A stretch of 60,307 bases of DNA from Methanobacteriota archaeon. Its GTDB lineage: Archaea > Halobacteriota > Methanosarcinia > Methanosarcinales > Methanosarcinaceae. The stretch covers positions 1 to 60,307 of the forward strand of contig JAENYU010000026.1 in the NCBI GenBank assembly GCA_016841625.1, read 5' to 3'. Positions 42,370 through 51,485 of this stretch are shown here, piece by piece (position 1 is the first letter of the stretch; each line of letters begins with the position of its first letter). The position numbers and the translations under genes were made by a program. A model generated the notes under the pieces. That model made no database searches and was not told the DNA's origin. It saw only the letters and a list, made by a program, of their open reading frames with translations.

Positions 42370-43155
42370 ATGAGCTCCTCGTTATGCGATACTCTCTGGC
42401 TTTCTGAAAAAAGGAAAAACCTGCTCCTTCTGTTAATGGAGGGGCCAAGGGATATGGGACAGATCAAAAAGTCCCTGAACGTGACCTCCAAAGCCATGAC
42501 ACCCCAGATTAAGATCCTGATGAAAGATGAACTGGTGGTCCAGGAAGAGGAATCTTACGAGCTTTCGGAGATCGGCAGGCTTATAGTCGGGAACATGCTC
42601 CCCCTCCTGAGTACCCTGGAGCTTATCGAGGATAACCGGGGATACTGGGCGGGCAGGGACCTGAGCATCCTTCCGGAAAACCTTTTCCCGAGACTTGGGG
42701 AACTCGGGGAATGCATGCTCATCGAACCCGACCTGAACCACATGTTCGACCTTCCCAGGGAGTTTACGGAAAACCTGAAAAAAGCCGGGAAAATCCTGAC
42801 CCTGGTTTCCTACTACCACCCCCTCTACGCTTCCCTGTACTCGGAACTTGCTTCCACAGGTGTCGAAATGTCGATAATGCTTACCGAACCTGTGCTTGAC
42901 CGGATGAAAAACGAGTGTAAGGGCGAGTTTGAGAGCATCATCAATGCGGAAAATACGCAGCTGGAAGTCTGCAGCGAAAAGCCGGGGCTGCCCACCCTTG
43001 CCGTTACGGACCGCTTCATGTACCTCTGCCTCTTCGATAAGCAGGGGAAATACGACCACCGTAAAATCATGAGCTTTGATGCAAGTGCCCTGGAATGGGG
43101 AAGGGAAATGTTCATGCATTACCGGAAAGAAACCCGGAAAGTGTCCGAGGCCTGA
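42370..43155 (+). CDS. FilR1/DUF1724 regulator, likely controller of mtbCB
   Basis: This 261-residue protein starts MSSSLCDTLWLSEKRKNLLLLLMEGPRDMGQIKKSL (winged helix, 5-50) and has NVTSKAMTPQIKILM as the recognition helix, then a FilR1 domain with LSYYHPLY-type segment (TLVSYYHPLYASLYSELASTGVEMSIML) and LAVTDRFMYLCLFDKQGKYDH. It belongs with the Msr regulators that control methyltransferase operons in Methanosarcina. Its divergent placement next to mtbC suggests it regulates mtbCB, perhaps through the 18-bp array. It is followed by a histidine kinase and a receiver in the same direction. A close paralogue exists at 49,499. Confidence 0.88.
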   Translation: MSSSLCDTLWLSEKRKNLLLLLMEGPRDMGQIKKSLNVTSKAMTPQIKILMKDELVVQEEESYELSEIGRLIVGNMLPLLSTLELIEDNRGYWAGRDLSILPENLFPRLGELGECMLIEPDLNHMFDLPREFTENLKKAGKILTLVSYYHPLYASLYSELASTGVEMSIMLTEPVLDRMKNECKGEFESIINAENTQLEVCSEKPGLPTLAVTDRFMYLCLFDKQGKYDHRKIMSFDASALEWGREMFMHYRKETRKVSEA

Positions 43156-43193
43156 GACTGCGGATTTTTTCCGGATGAACTAAGGAACAGGCC

Positions 43194-43281
43194 CTAGTGT
43201 CGCGTCAACGGCAAAATGTCGCATAAAATCGGTTACAACTATTCAGAGTTGGCCAATCCTTGATGATTGACGCGACACTAG
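43194..43281. mobile_element. 88-bp MITE-like element with 15-bp perfect inverted ends
   Basis: The ends ctagtgtcgcgtcaa (43,194-43,208) and ttgacgcgacactag (43,267-43,281) are exact reverse complements, and the interior has no gene. The ends resemble terminal repeats of insertion sequences. The flanking bases give no clear target duplication. It lies directly upstream of the histidine kinase start, and its insertion appears to separate regulator from kinase. Confidence 0.7.
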
Positions 43282-43337
43282 TTTTCTTCTTCTCTTCCTT
43301 CTTCACGGCAGGCAAAAAACACAGGATGGAACCCATA

Positions 43338-45869
43338 ATGAGATTCAAGGAAGTCCCACTGAAAACCAAACTGATCCTTTACATCGTACTTGGGGTTCTG
43401 CTGGTGCTGGCAACTTCCATGGGGGTTATCATCTCCACGGTTACGTCCCAGGAAGAAAAGCTGGCATACCAGCAGTCGGTGGAAATGGCCGCTAATTATG
43501 CGAACCAGTTCGATGCGGACATGAAAGCCAACTTTGCCATAGCAAAGACGCTTTCCAACACCCTGGACAGCTACGAGGCTGCGGATAGGGAAGAAGTCCT
43601 GAGCATCCTGAAAAACCTGCTTATCGAAAACCCCCTCCTTCTAGGGACATACGTAGCTTACGAACCCAACTCCTTTGACGGGAAAGACGCTGAGTTCGTA
43701 AATGCTACAGGCCACGATTCCACAGGCAGGTTCGTTCCTTACTGGAACAAAATGAACGGGCCCATTGTCCTGGACCCGCTGCTCCACTACGACAGCTCGG
43801 ACTATTACCAGCTTCCGAAGGAAAGGAAAGGGGATTTGCTTACGGAGCCCTATTACTACGAAGGCGTATTCATGGTGAGTTACGTTTCCCCGATCTTTAA
43901 AGACGGGGGGTTTGTCGGGATAGGGGGGGTGGACGTGTCTCTGGAATACGTGGACGAAGTGGTCAGCGAGGTACGAGCTTTTGATACAGGCTACGCTTTC
44001 ATGGTGAGCAACACGGGGACATTCCTTTCCCATCCTACCCGGAAGGAATGGATAGGGGAAAAGAGTCTCCATGACTTTGAGGGAGAGGAACTGAAGAAAG
44101 CCAGTGAGGACATTAAAAAAGGATTTGGGGGGCACCTGGAAACCACTGACCCGACTACTGGAAAAACCGTGGTAATGTTCTACGAACCTGTAGAAACAGG
44201 CAACTCCGCATTCGTCCTGGTCATCCCCAAAGAAGAAATGCTGGCAGGAGTGACAGACCTCCGGAACAGGCTGCTCATAATCTCGGCTGTCTCGATCATG
44301 TTCATGGCTGCCCTTGCCTGGATGATCGCCCGTTCCATAACAAGACCGATTGATGAAATTGTTGAAGGGTTCAGCTGCATCGCTGAGGATGCGGTAAAAG
44401 GAAAACTCGATAGCAGGGCGGACACCAACGTGGAAGTTGACTTCCGGGAAATCCCCAGGGGCCTGAATAAGATCCTTGACGCGGTGATCCTTCCTATCCG
44501 CGAAACAATGAGGGTGACCAACGCCCTGTCAAAAGGGGAGCTGAAAGAAAGGGTTCATGTGGACGTCGAAGGAGAGTTCAGGGAACTCGGGGATACCCTT
44601 GACAAGTTCTCGGAAACCCTCAACGCGATAATCGATGACTCTAATGCAGTCCTTACCGCCTTCCAGAATAACGATTTCAAACATCCGATCAGGATCCATG
44701 GGCAGGGAGACTTTAAGCTCCTGACTGACGGGATCGAAGAAGCCCGCCGCTCCCTGGGCAGGGCCACGGCTGAACGCATGGAAGCCGAAAAAGCTCTGCT
44801 GGCTTATGCAATGGAGCTTGAGCAGTCCAATAAGCTTAAAGAAGATATGGAAAGGGTCGTCAACAACAGCCCCGTGATCGCCTTCCTCTGGAAATATAAA
44901 GATAAATGGCCCGCAGAGTTCGTTTCAAAAAACGTCACCCTGCTGGGCTACAGTCCCGAAGATTTCACCTCACAGCGTGTCCTCTATGGGGATATTGTCC
45001 ACCCTGAGGACCTTGACACAATGCGAAATGAACTCTCCAGAAACGTGGAGTCCGGCTGTGACGTCTATAATTCGGAATACCGGATCTTCACTAAATCCGG
45101 GGAACTTCGCTGGGTTGATGAAAGGACCTTTATCCAGAGAGACCTGAAAGGTGAGATCCACCTGCAGGGAGTCATTCTGGATATTACGGAACACAGGAAG
45201 GCTGAAGATTCCCTGCTCCTGATTGAAGAAGTCCGGAAAAAGGAAATCCACCACCGGATCAAGAACAACCTGCAGGTCATCTCAACCCTGCTCTACCTGG
45301 AATCTGGGAACTTCGAGGACGAGAAAGTAATCGGGGCTTTCAAGGACAGCCAGCACCGGGTCAAGTCCATGGCTCTTGTCCATGAAAAGCTCTACCAGTC
45401 CGAAGATATGGTAAGTGTGGATTTCTCGGATTATATCCAGAACCTTACCGATTACCTCTTCCATTCCTATTCCGTAAAAAACAGAAATGTCAGTCTGAAA
45501 CTCGATGTGGACAGGATCTTCCTCGGGATGGACACGGCAATCCCCCTTGGAATCATCATCAACGAGCTGGTCTCTAATTCCCTGAAACACGCTTTTGCGG
45601 AAAGGGACAGCGGAGAGATCAGCATCAGCCTGAAAAGGGATGAAAACGGGAGGGTTGAAAATCCTGACGAGTACTTTTTGCTTGACGTCAGGGACAACGG
45701 AGTGGGCTTCCCTGAAGACCTGGATTTCAGGGATACGGATTCCCTTGGCCTTCAACTGGTCGTTACCCTCGTTGACCAGATTGAGGGCAGCATAGAGCTT
45801 GACAGGAGCAGGGGAGGGACCGGATTCTGCATCCGGTTCAAGGAGCTGAAGTACAGGACAAAATTATAA
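43338..45869 (+). CDS. Membrane sensor histidine kinase: dCache, HAMP, PAS, HisKA_2
   Basis: The start at 43,338 (MRFKEVPLKTK) is used because the decayed copy at 50,376 begins at the same point; a longer frame would start in the MITE. The 843-residue protein has a membrane helix at 12-33, an extracellular dCache domain at about 45-300 (YDSSDYYQLP, GFVGIGGVDVSLEYV, GYAFMVSNTGTFLSHP), a second helix at 311-331, a HAMP region, a linker, one PAS/PAC unit at 505-620, HisKA_2 EIHHRIKNNLQVISTLLYLE from 636 (phospho-His 638 or 639) and HATPase_c with NELVSNSLKHAF and DNGVGFPEDL. It should sense an external small molecule and pass phosphate to the receiver gene 11 bases downstream. Confidence 0.9.
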   Translation: MRFKEVPLKTKLILYIVLGVLLVLATSMGVIISTVTSQEEKLAYQQSVEMAANYANQFDADMKANFAIAKTLSNTLDSYEAADREEVLSILKNLLIENPLLLGTYVAYEPNSFDGKDAEFVNATGHDSTGRFVPYWNKMNGPIVLDPLLHYDSSDYYQLPKERKGDLLTEPYYYEGVFMVSYVSPIFKDGGFVGIGGVDVSLEYVDEVVSEVRAFDTGYAFMVSNTGTFLSHPTRKEWIGEKSLHDFEGEELKKASEDIKKGFGGHLETTDPTTGKTVVMFYEPVETGNSAFVLVIPKEEMLAGVTDLRNRLLIISAVSIMFMAALAWMIARSITRPIDEIVEGFSCIAEDAVKGKLDSRADTNVEVDFREIPRGLNKILDAVILPIRETMRVTNALSKGELKERVHVDVEGEFRELGDTLDKFSETLNAIIDDSNAVLTAFQNNDFKHPIRIHGQGDFKLLTDGIEEARRSLGRATAERMEAEKALLAYAMELEQSNKLKEDMERVVNNSPVIAFLWKYKDKWPAEFVSKNVTLLGYSPEDFTSQRVLYGDIVHPEDLDTMRNELSRNVESGCDVYNSEYRIFTKSGELRWVDERTFIQRDLKGEIHLQGVILDITEHRKAEDSLLLIEEVRKKEIHHRIKNNLQVISTLLYLESGNFEDEKVIGAFKDSQHRVKSMALVHEKLYQSEDMVSVDFSDYIQNLTDYLFHSYSVKNRNVSLKLDVDRIFLGMDTAIPLGIIINELVSNSLKHAFAERDSGEISISLKRDENGRVENPDEYFLLDVRDNGVGFPEDLDFRDTDSLGLQLVVTLVDQIEGSIELDRSRGGTGFCIRFKELKYRTKL

Positions 45870-45880
45870 AGGAGTTTAAA

Positions 45881-46276
45881 ATGGCCGACGGAAGGATTCT
45901 TGTTGTTGAGGACGAGCATATAGTTGCCATGGGAATTAAGAAAATGCTGAAGAGCCTGGGCTACCAGGTAACAGGGATAGCCTCCACCGGAGAGGATGCT
46001 ATCAACAAGGCAGAAAGCACCTTTCCTGACCTTGTGCTCATGGATATCATGCTGAAAGGGGACCTTGATGGGATTGAAGCTGCCGGGGAAATCATAAAAC
46101 GTTTCGACCTTCCCGTGGTCTATCTCTCCGCATATTCCGACAGCAAGCTTCTTGATCGGGCAAAACAGACAGGACCCTCTGGCTATATCGTCAAACCCTT
46201 TGAGGAAAAAGACCTGCACAGCAGCATAGAAATGGCCCTGCAAAAGCACGCGGTGGAAACAAAGAATCAGGAGTGA
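45881..46276 (+). CDS. Single-domain response regulator (receiver), copy 1
   Basis: The 131-residue protein is a bare CheY-like receiver: ILVVEDEHIVAMGI (acidic pair at 11-12), phosphoacceptor Asp55 in LVLMDIMLKG, Ser83 in YLSAYS and Lys105 in IVKPFEE. There is no output domain, so it must act by protein contact or as a phosphorelay shuttle. GGAG precedes the ATG at good distance, and the spacing to the kinase (11 bases) implies one operon. Confidence 0.95.
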   Translation: MADGRILVVEDEHIVAMGIKKMLKSLGYQVTGIASTGEDAINKAESTFPDLVLMDIMLKGDLDGIEAAGEIIKRFDLPVVYLSAYSDSKLLDRAKQTGPSGYIVKPFEEKDLHSSIEMALQKHAVETKNQE

Positions 46277-46640
46277 ACTCCAGATTCTCCGTTAAAGGTA
46301 GAAAGATTTTCCGTTAAAGGTAGAAAAGGTGTGTGGGCTGAACGACCTCCCGGTGAACATTGGGGCTTTCTGGCTGTCAAACGTAAAATTAAGCCCTGAA
46401 TCAAAAAAGAAATTGAGTGAAATCTGCGGGGATATTGTCTTTCAATCCTTTCAATTAAAACTTCTTTCTCAAACCTGCATTACATGCGGTTTTTCCGTTT
46501 AAAGGGGTTGCTTGAATCGAATACAGTTCCCCTTTCTTGAGAACTGGGGTTTCCTCTCGTGTGGGTCTTTTAGTTTTGAAGGGATTTCTAAACTTTCACA
46601 GGCTCTGTTTTTCCTTATATCCCGGCAGATTTCTGATTCA

Positions 46641-46830
46641 TTGGTGAGCTCCCAACTCATATCCCATTCTTTTACTATTGATGTTTTTTTGCTGGTGAGT
46701 TCCCAACGTATATCCTGTTCGCTTTTGGCTGCCGTTTTTCTGTTGATGAGTTCCCGGCTCATCAATTCATATCACATTTGTTCTTATGCTGCCGGATTTT
46801 CCATTGATGAGTCCCAACTCATATCCCGGC
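46641..46830. repeat. About 50-bp repeat with hairpin core, four copies
   Basis: Variants of tgag(t/c)tcccaactcatatcc occur at about 46,645, 46,696, 46,745 and 46,807. Each core has self-complementary halves (for example gatgag...ctcatc and atgag...ctcat), so each copy can form a small stem-loop. The segments between share tttttgctg(g) phrases. Frames across it are not protein-like. Confidence 0.75.
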
Positions 46831-47588
46831 ATTGAGGTCCTTCTTCCGGATGTCCGAATTTCCGCTATACACCCTTCGTTTCCTCTTCTCAGCTACTTCA
46901 GAAGGGTGCGGATCTGCTCCATTATTTTATTCCCGCTTATTTAATTTCTTGAACCTCTGATCATGTCCAGGTTGAAACCGACGTTGACCGGAGAACGGCC
47001 AACGGGTTTCACTGTTCCCTGACTTATTAGTATATATTATTGCTAATATAAAGCCCAAACTCTAAGGTTTCGTCAAGAGTCCCGGGGTTTGGAAAGGGTT
47101 CGGGGACTTTGCCTGTCTCCCGAGAGTTTTTCATTACGTGGAAAATTATAATGGCTTTAAAGGCAGTTTTCATCAGACATGAAAGTAGATACCTGACATG
47201 CCGGGAGCCAAAGCTGTAGAATTGTCATATCCCGGAACAGCAAATACCAGGAATCAGAAAGCCCGCAAAAAGGAGACGAATTCAAAATAGGAAAGAATTG
47301 TTGGAGGTACCTGAGGGCTGTGGCATAAAATCCCACCGCCACAACCTTCAGGTTATTTGTAATGCATTTGCTGGGGTTCAAAAGAGAGGCATGAAAAACC
47401 GCCTTCAATTATGGTTTGGCGCAGTTCATTCTTATCTCTTATTTTCTCAGGCTATCCCGCAAGAACCGAACCGCATTCCCACATGCAGGCCGACAACTCC
47501 CGTTCTTCCTGAGCTGCTTTTTCTCTTCTTTTTGAGGATGCAATTTTTTTGACTTTTCGTCTTTTGGACCGTTTTTCGTGCCATTTAG

Positions 47589-47662
47589 TTGTTTAAACCG
47601 TTTAAACCGTTTTTTGTGCCATTACTTGTTTAAACCGTTTAAACCGTTTTTTGTGCCATTTT
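47589..47662. repeat. 37-bp tandem repeat with gtttaaac palindromes
   Basis: Two copies (47,589 and 47,626) of ttgtttaaaccgtttaaacc followed by gttttttgtgccatt. A partial related copy (ggaccgtttttcgtgccattta) lies just before. Each contains gtttaaac and aaaccgttt, which are palindromic or nearly so. Confidence 0.85.
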
Positions 47663-48077
47663 CTTAAATATCTAATTCAATGTGCCGGGATTTCTCCTGG
47701 CAATTTGTTTGTGCTGGACAGGTATTCCTTCCAGTTCCTGACCAATTGTATGCCCTGTATATTATATAGCCCAAACCATGAGGCTCTTTCCGAACTTTTG
47801 GGTTAAAGTACGGTTGATTGGGGAATGAATAGGGGATAGGCAAATGCCAGGACGGAAGGATTTTTTAGTGTCTTTAAAATTTTCAACGCTATCCATGAAA
47901 CGCTTTGATCTTGAATTAGAGCCTTTATCTTAGCAGGCGGGAAGACTCCTTCCTCGGAGGCCTTAGGCCGACAGGTGGGAGATGGGAGCCGTCAACTTCC
48001 CGACACTACAATAAAATAACTCATTGAAAATTATAAAAGAATTTCCTTATCTCATTTTAAAACAATTAAGGAATGTC

Positions 48078-49256
48078 ATGAAAATGGGGAACGTATTCCG
48101 GATCTACCCGGATGATGAACAAAAAACACTTATCGAAAAGCATATCGGTAGCTGTCGATTCATATATAATCGCTTCCTCCACATCAAAAAGGTTTTCTAC
48201 GACAAATTCAGGATCAACATTTCCCTGAGTCAACTTGACAAGTACCTTCCCATGTTCAAGGAAATCTACCCCTGGCTCAAAGAGGTCAATTCTCAGTCTC
48301 TTCAAGAAGCAAGAAGAAACTTGCATGATTCTTTCTCCCGGTTTTTCAAAGGACAGAACGGCTTTCCTCAACGGAAAACAAAGAAGGACAATAACAAGTC
48401 TTTCCAGATTCCGCAGAGGTACAGGCTCAACCTGACCACTTCGCAGGTGTTTCTTCCGGGAATCGGCTGGATGAAAATCAAGATGCACCGGGACCTGTTC
48501 AGTCCGGAGTTTTTTGAGAACATGATCAAGACTACCGAAGTTAACGGGGAGGTCATTGTCGAAAAGGACCTTAATGCTGAGTTCCTGAGAACGGCAACCG
48601 TGAAAAGGACCCCTACAGGAAAGTACTACATTTCCATCCTGACAGAAGACAGGGAAAAGTACCCGGAAATACAGGAATACTCAGAGGATAGCACAGTCGG
48701 GGTTGACCTCGGGATCAAGGACTTTGCGATCCTTTCCACCGGGGAAAAGATAGAGAACCCTACGTTCCTGAAAAAGTCTTTGAAACGCCTGAAAACTCTC
48801 CAGAGGAGGGTCAGCAGGAAACAGAAAGGGTCCAGTAACCGAAGAAAAGCCGTAAAACAGCTTGCTAAACTTCATGAGAAAATCTCCAACCAGAGACACG
48901 ATTTCCAGCATAAGGAGTCAAACACTCTTTTGAGCGACAACCAAGCCCATGCCATTGCAGTGGAATCGTTAAACATTAAGGGGATGAAGAAAAACCATAA
49001 ACTTGCTCAGGCTATCAGTGATTCGGCATGGGGAAGCTTTGTTTCGAAACTGGAATATAAGGCTAAAAGGCTCGGCAAAACCGTTATTAGGATCGGGATG
49101 TGGGAGCCTTCCACAAAAACCTGTAACGTTTGCGGATACCACAACAAGGACATAACTCTGGCTGTCCGGGAGTGGGAATGCCCTGCCTGTGGAACGTTCC
49201 ATGACAGGGACATTAACGCCGCTATCAACATCAAAAAGTTTGCACTGGCAACTTGA
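48078..49256 (+). CDS. tnpB: TnpB RNA-guided nuclease of an IS200/IS605-type element
   Basis: From ATG 48,078 the protein has 392 residues: an N-terminal HTH_OrfB region (RIYPDDEQKTLIEKHIGSCRFIYN), then RuvC motifs with GVDLGIKDFAIL (Asp210), AVESLNIKGM (Glu296) and the zinc ribbon CNVC...CPAC (349, 352, 368, 371) ending in DRDINAAINI (Asp378). All catalytic residues are present, so it may be active. A longer frame starts 18 codons upstream without a ribosome site. TnpB uses RNA from the element's right end to cut DNA at the donor site and so maintain the element. It is inserted between the two copies of the regulator/kinase/receiver module. Confidence 0.92.
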   Translation: MKMGNVFRIYPDDEQKTLIEKHIGSCRFIYNRFLHIKKVFYDKFRINISLSQLDKYLPMFKEIYPWLKEVNSQSLQEARRNLHDSFSRFFKGQNGFPQRKTKKDNNKSFQIPQRYRLNLTTSQVFLPGIGWMKIKMHRDLFSPEFFENMIKTTEVNGEVIVEKDLNAEFLRTATVKRTPTGKYYISILTEDREKYPEIQEYSEDSTVGVDLGIKDFAILSTGEKIENPTFLKKSLKRLKTLQRRVSRKQKGSSNRRKAVKQLAKLHEKISNQRHDFQHKESNTLLSDNQAHAIAVESLNIKGMKKNHKLAQAISDSAWGSFVSKLEYKAKRLGKTVIRIGMWEPSTKTCNVCGYHNKDITLAVREWECPACGTFHDRDINAAINIKKFALAT

Positions 49257-49372
49257 TTCAAAATCACCCGTGGGACACGGGGAAGAGCCTGTGGATTCGT
49301 GGAGGTTGCTCCGGGAAATGAAGCAGGAAGCCCCTTCCTCGGCTCCGAAGGAGACAGGGAGGGGTAGTTCAC
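49257..49372 (+). ncRNA. Putative guide (omega/re) RNA region at the TnpB right end
   Basis: The stretch from the tnpB stop through gggtagttcac contains stem-forming pieces (ccttcctcggctccgaaggag) and abuts the element end, as in TnpB guide RNAs whose variable guide is the flanking chromosome from about 49,373. Inferred from element type and position only. Confidence 0.45.
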
Positions 49373-49460
49373 TTCTGCTTGCCTTTTGCCTTTTCAGGAT
49401 TGCCTTTTACCCTTTACAATTTTTTTTCTGCCCAAATTTTATTCTTCAGTTTGAACACAA

Positions 49461-49472
49461 TTTATAAATAAA
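49461..49472 (+). promoter_or_regulatory. TATA-like box of the second regulator
   Basis: The run tttataaataaa lies about 28-38 bases before ATG 49,499 and matches the box before the paralogue (ttttataaat at 42,336). This suggests the promoter was duplicated with the gene and is functional or only lightly changed. Confidence 0.45.
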
Positions 49473-49498
49473 ATAACTCTTATGAAATGTCTTTTATA

Positions 49499-50287
49499 AT
49501 GAGTTCATCCCTGAGTGATACTATCTGGCTTTCTGAAAAAAGGAAAAACCTCCTCCTGCTGCTGATGGAAGGGCCCCGGGACATCGAGCAAATAAAAGCT
49601 TCTCTTAATGTGACTTCGAAAGCGATGATGCCTCAGATTAAAATCCTTAAAAAGCAGGAGTTGGTTTTGCAGGCCGAAGACTTCTACGAGCTGTCGGAGA
49701 TCGGGAAACTGGTAGTTGGAAACATGCTCCCTCTCCTCAACACCTTTGAAGTCCTTGAGGATAACAAGGGGTACTGGGCAAGCCGGAACATGAGCGCCAT
49801 ACCCGGAGACCTGTTTATGCGCCTTGGAGAACTCGGGGAATGCATGGTGATAGAGCCCGACCTGAACCACATGTTCGACCTCCCCAGGGAATTTACGGAA
49901 AACCTTGCAAAGTCAAGGTGCATCATGAGTTCTCTTTCTTATTATCACCCCCTTTACCCTTCCCTTTATTCAAAACTTGCAGAGAGTGACGTGGAAGTGG
50001 AAATCGTGCTAACTGAGGCGGTATTCGAGATAATGAAAACCGAGTCTCCTGCCGAACTCGGGGTACTGCTGAATTCCGGGAATACGGTAGTGAAAGTCTT
50101 TCGTGAAGAAAGCCTCAAGCTTCCCACAATTGCTGTCACCGACCGTTTTATGTATCTCTGCCTTTTCGACAAACAGGGAAAATACGACCATATGAAGGTA
50201 ATGAGCTTCGATGCAAGTGCACTTCACTGGGGCAGGGAGCTTTTTACGCATTACAGTAAGTTGTGCCGGGAAGCAACCGGAGTTTAA
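49499..50287 (+). CDS. FilR1/DUF1724 regulator, second copy
   Basis: A 262-residue paralogue of the 42,370 protein, nearly collinear: MSSSLSDTIWLSEKRKNLLLLLMEGPRDIEQIKASLNVTSKAMMPQIKILK at the front and a FilR1 domain with SYYHPLYPSLYSKLAESDVEVEIVL and IAVTDRFMYLCLFDKQGKYDH. The start is taken to match the paralogue rather than the ATG four codons earlier. It is followed by the remnant of the histidine kinase. It looks intact, so it may still act while its kinase has been lost. Confidence 0.88.
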   Translation: MSSSLSDTIWLSEKRKNLLLLLMEGPRDIEQIKASLNVTSKAMMPQIKILKKQELVLQAEDFYELSEIGKLVVGNMLPLLNTFEVLEDNKGYWASRNMSAIPGDLFMRLGELGECMVIEPDLNHMFDLPREFTENLAKSRCIMSSLSYYHPLYPSLYSKLAESDVEVEIVLTEAVFEIMKTESPAELGVLLNSGNTVVKVFREESLKLPTIAVTDRFMYLCLFDKQGKYDHMKVMSFDASALHWGRELFTHYSKLCREATGV

Positions 50288-50375
50288 CCGTTAGCAGGCT
50301 GTTAAAGCCGTGAAACGGCAGTGGTTTTTCGTCGTTCAGCCTTCCTGAACAGCAACTGGCGGGAGTTTAGTAAAA

Positions 50376-51059
50376 ATGAGGTTCAAAGACGTCCCCTTAA
50401 AAGCAAAGCTGGTAATCTTTATTGTCGTGGGGGTTTCTCAACCCTGCTCTACCTGGAATCCGGGAATTTCCTGGACGAAAAAGCAATAGGGGCTTTCAGG
50501 GACAGCCAGCACAGGGTCAAGTCCATGCCCTTGTCCACGAAAAGCTTTACCAGTCTGAGGACATGGCAAGTGTGGATTTCTCGGATTATATACAGAACCT
50601 TACCGATTACCTCTTCCATTCCTATTCCGTGGGAGTCGGAAACGTCAGCTTGAAGCTCGACGTGGACAAAATCTTCCTGGGGATGGACACTGCAATCCCC
50701 CTGGGAATAATCATCAACGAACTGGTTTCAAATTCCCTGAAACACGCTTTTGCGGGAAGGGATAGCGGAGAGATCAGCATCAGCCTCAAAAAGGATGGAA
50801 GCAGTACTTTAGATGGAGCACCCGGCACCCCGGGCAAGCAGGAAGCAGGAGAACCCGCCAAGAGGTTTTTGCTTGTTGTCAGGGACAATGGCGTTGGCTT
50901 CCCTGAAGACCTGGATTTCAGGGATACGGATTCCCTTGGCCTTCAACTGGCGTTACCCTCGTTGACCAGATCGAAGGCAGTGTCGAGCTTGACACGAGCA
51001 GGGGAGGAACCGAATTCAGGATCCGGTTCAGGGAGTTAAAATACAGGATCAATGTATAA
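50376..51059 (+). pseudogene. Decayed copy of the dCache-PAS histidine kinase
   Basis: The first 20 codons (MRFKDVPLKAKLVIFIVVGV) match the start of the intact kinase at 43,338. The sequence then jumps directly to the codons for STLLYLESGNF at the HisKA_2 domain, losing about 628 codons, and the fusion point is out of frame. Two further one-base deletions are visible against the intact copy: at the ATGGCTCTTGTCC site (here ATGCCCTTGTCC) and at CTGGTCGTTACC (here CTGGCGTTACC). Homology ends at AGG ATC AAT GTA TAA at 51,059, parallel to the intact stop. A 205-codon internal frame (50,422-51,039) preserves some of the ATPase but cannot be a working kinase. Confidence 0.92.
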
Positions 51060-51071
51060 AGGGAGTTTAAA

Positions 51072-51485
51072 ATGGCAGAAGGAAGGATTCTTGTTGTTGA
51101 AGATGAGCACATAGTTGCCATGGGCATTAAGAAGATGCTGAAGAGTCTTGGGTACCAGGTAACAGGGATAGCCTCCTCCGGAGAAGACGCTATAAGCAAA
51201 GCCGAAAGCACCTTTCCTGACCTTGTCCTCATGGATATCATGCTGAAAGGGGACATTGACGGGATCGAAGCCGCCCGGGAAATTATAAGCCGTTTCGACC
51301 TTCCCGTGGTCTACCTCTCCGCATACTCCGACAGCAAAATCCTGGAACGGGCAAAGCAGACAGGGCCTTTCGGCTATATCGTTAAGCCTTTTGAGGAAAG
51401 AGACCTGCACAGCAGCATAGAAATGGCGCTCCACAGGCAGGCGGTAGAAAAAGTGAAAGGAGGGGAAAAACCTGACAGCTCTTGA
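51072..51485 (+). CDS. Single-domain response regulator, copy 2
   Basis: This 137-residue receiver is nearly identical in core to the one at 45,881: ILVVEDEHIVAMGIKKML, phospho-Asp in LVLMDIMLKGDIDG, YLSAYS and IVKPFEERDL, differing mainly at the C-terminus (AVEKVKGGEKPDSS). It follows the kinase remnant by 12 bases with the same GGAG-like ribosome site. Since its own kinase is broken, it can only be phosphorylated by another kinase, presumably the intact one at 43.3 kb. Confidence 0.95.
   Translation: MAEGRILVVEDEHIVAMGIKKMLKSLGYQVTGIASSGEDAISKAESTFPDLVLMDIMLKGDIDGIEAAREIISRFDLPVVYLSAYSDSKILERAKQTGPFGYIVKPFEERDLHSSIEMALHRQAVEKVKGGEKPDSS

Larger units (their letters stand above)
46277..48077. 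other. 1.8-kb spacer with repeats, no gene
   Basis: Besides the hairpin repeats at 46,641 and the 37-bp repeats at 47,589 it contains related ends of an element (atataaagcccaaactctaagg at 47,048 and atatagcccaaaccatgagg at 47,761). Short frames are overlapped by repeats and carry no family resemblance. The final 130 bases (47,935-48,010) are the left part of the TnpB element. Confidence 0.55.
47935..49372 (+). mobile_element. TnpB-only IS200/IS605-group element
   Basis: The element contains tnpB but no tnpA. The left part holds a stem-like ctccttcctcggaggccttagg region at about 47,948. The right part, after the tnpB stop, reads gaagccccttcctcggctcc followed by gaaggag, gggagg and ggtagttcac, which is the structured right end typical of these elements in archaea and would be the 3' part of the guide (omega/re) RNA. 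I place the right boundary at about 49,372. Without a related empty site the exact ends are estimates. Confidence 0.75.

Noticed and set aside
46499-46835. Frames in the hairpin-repeat region
   Set aside because: Low-complexity products from tandem repeats; no start or family support.
50321-50653. A 110-codon gene before the pseudogene
   Set aside because: Frame arises from shifted reading of the deleted kinase copy.
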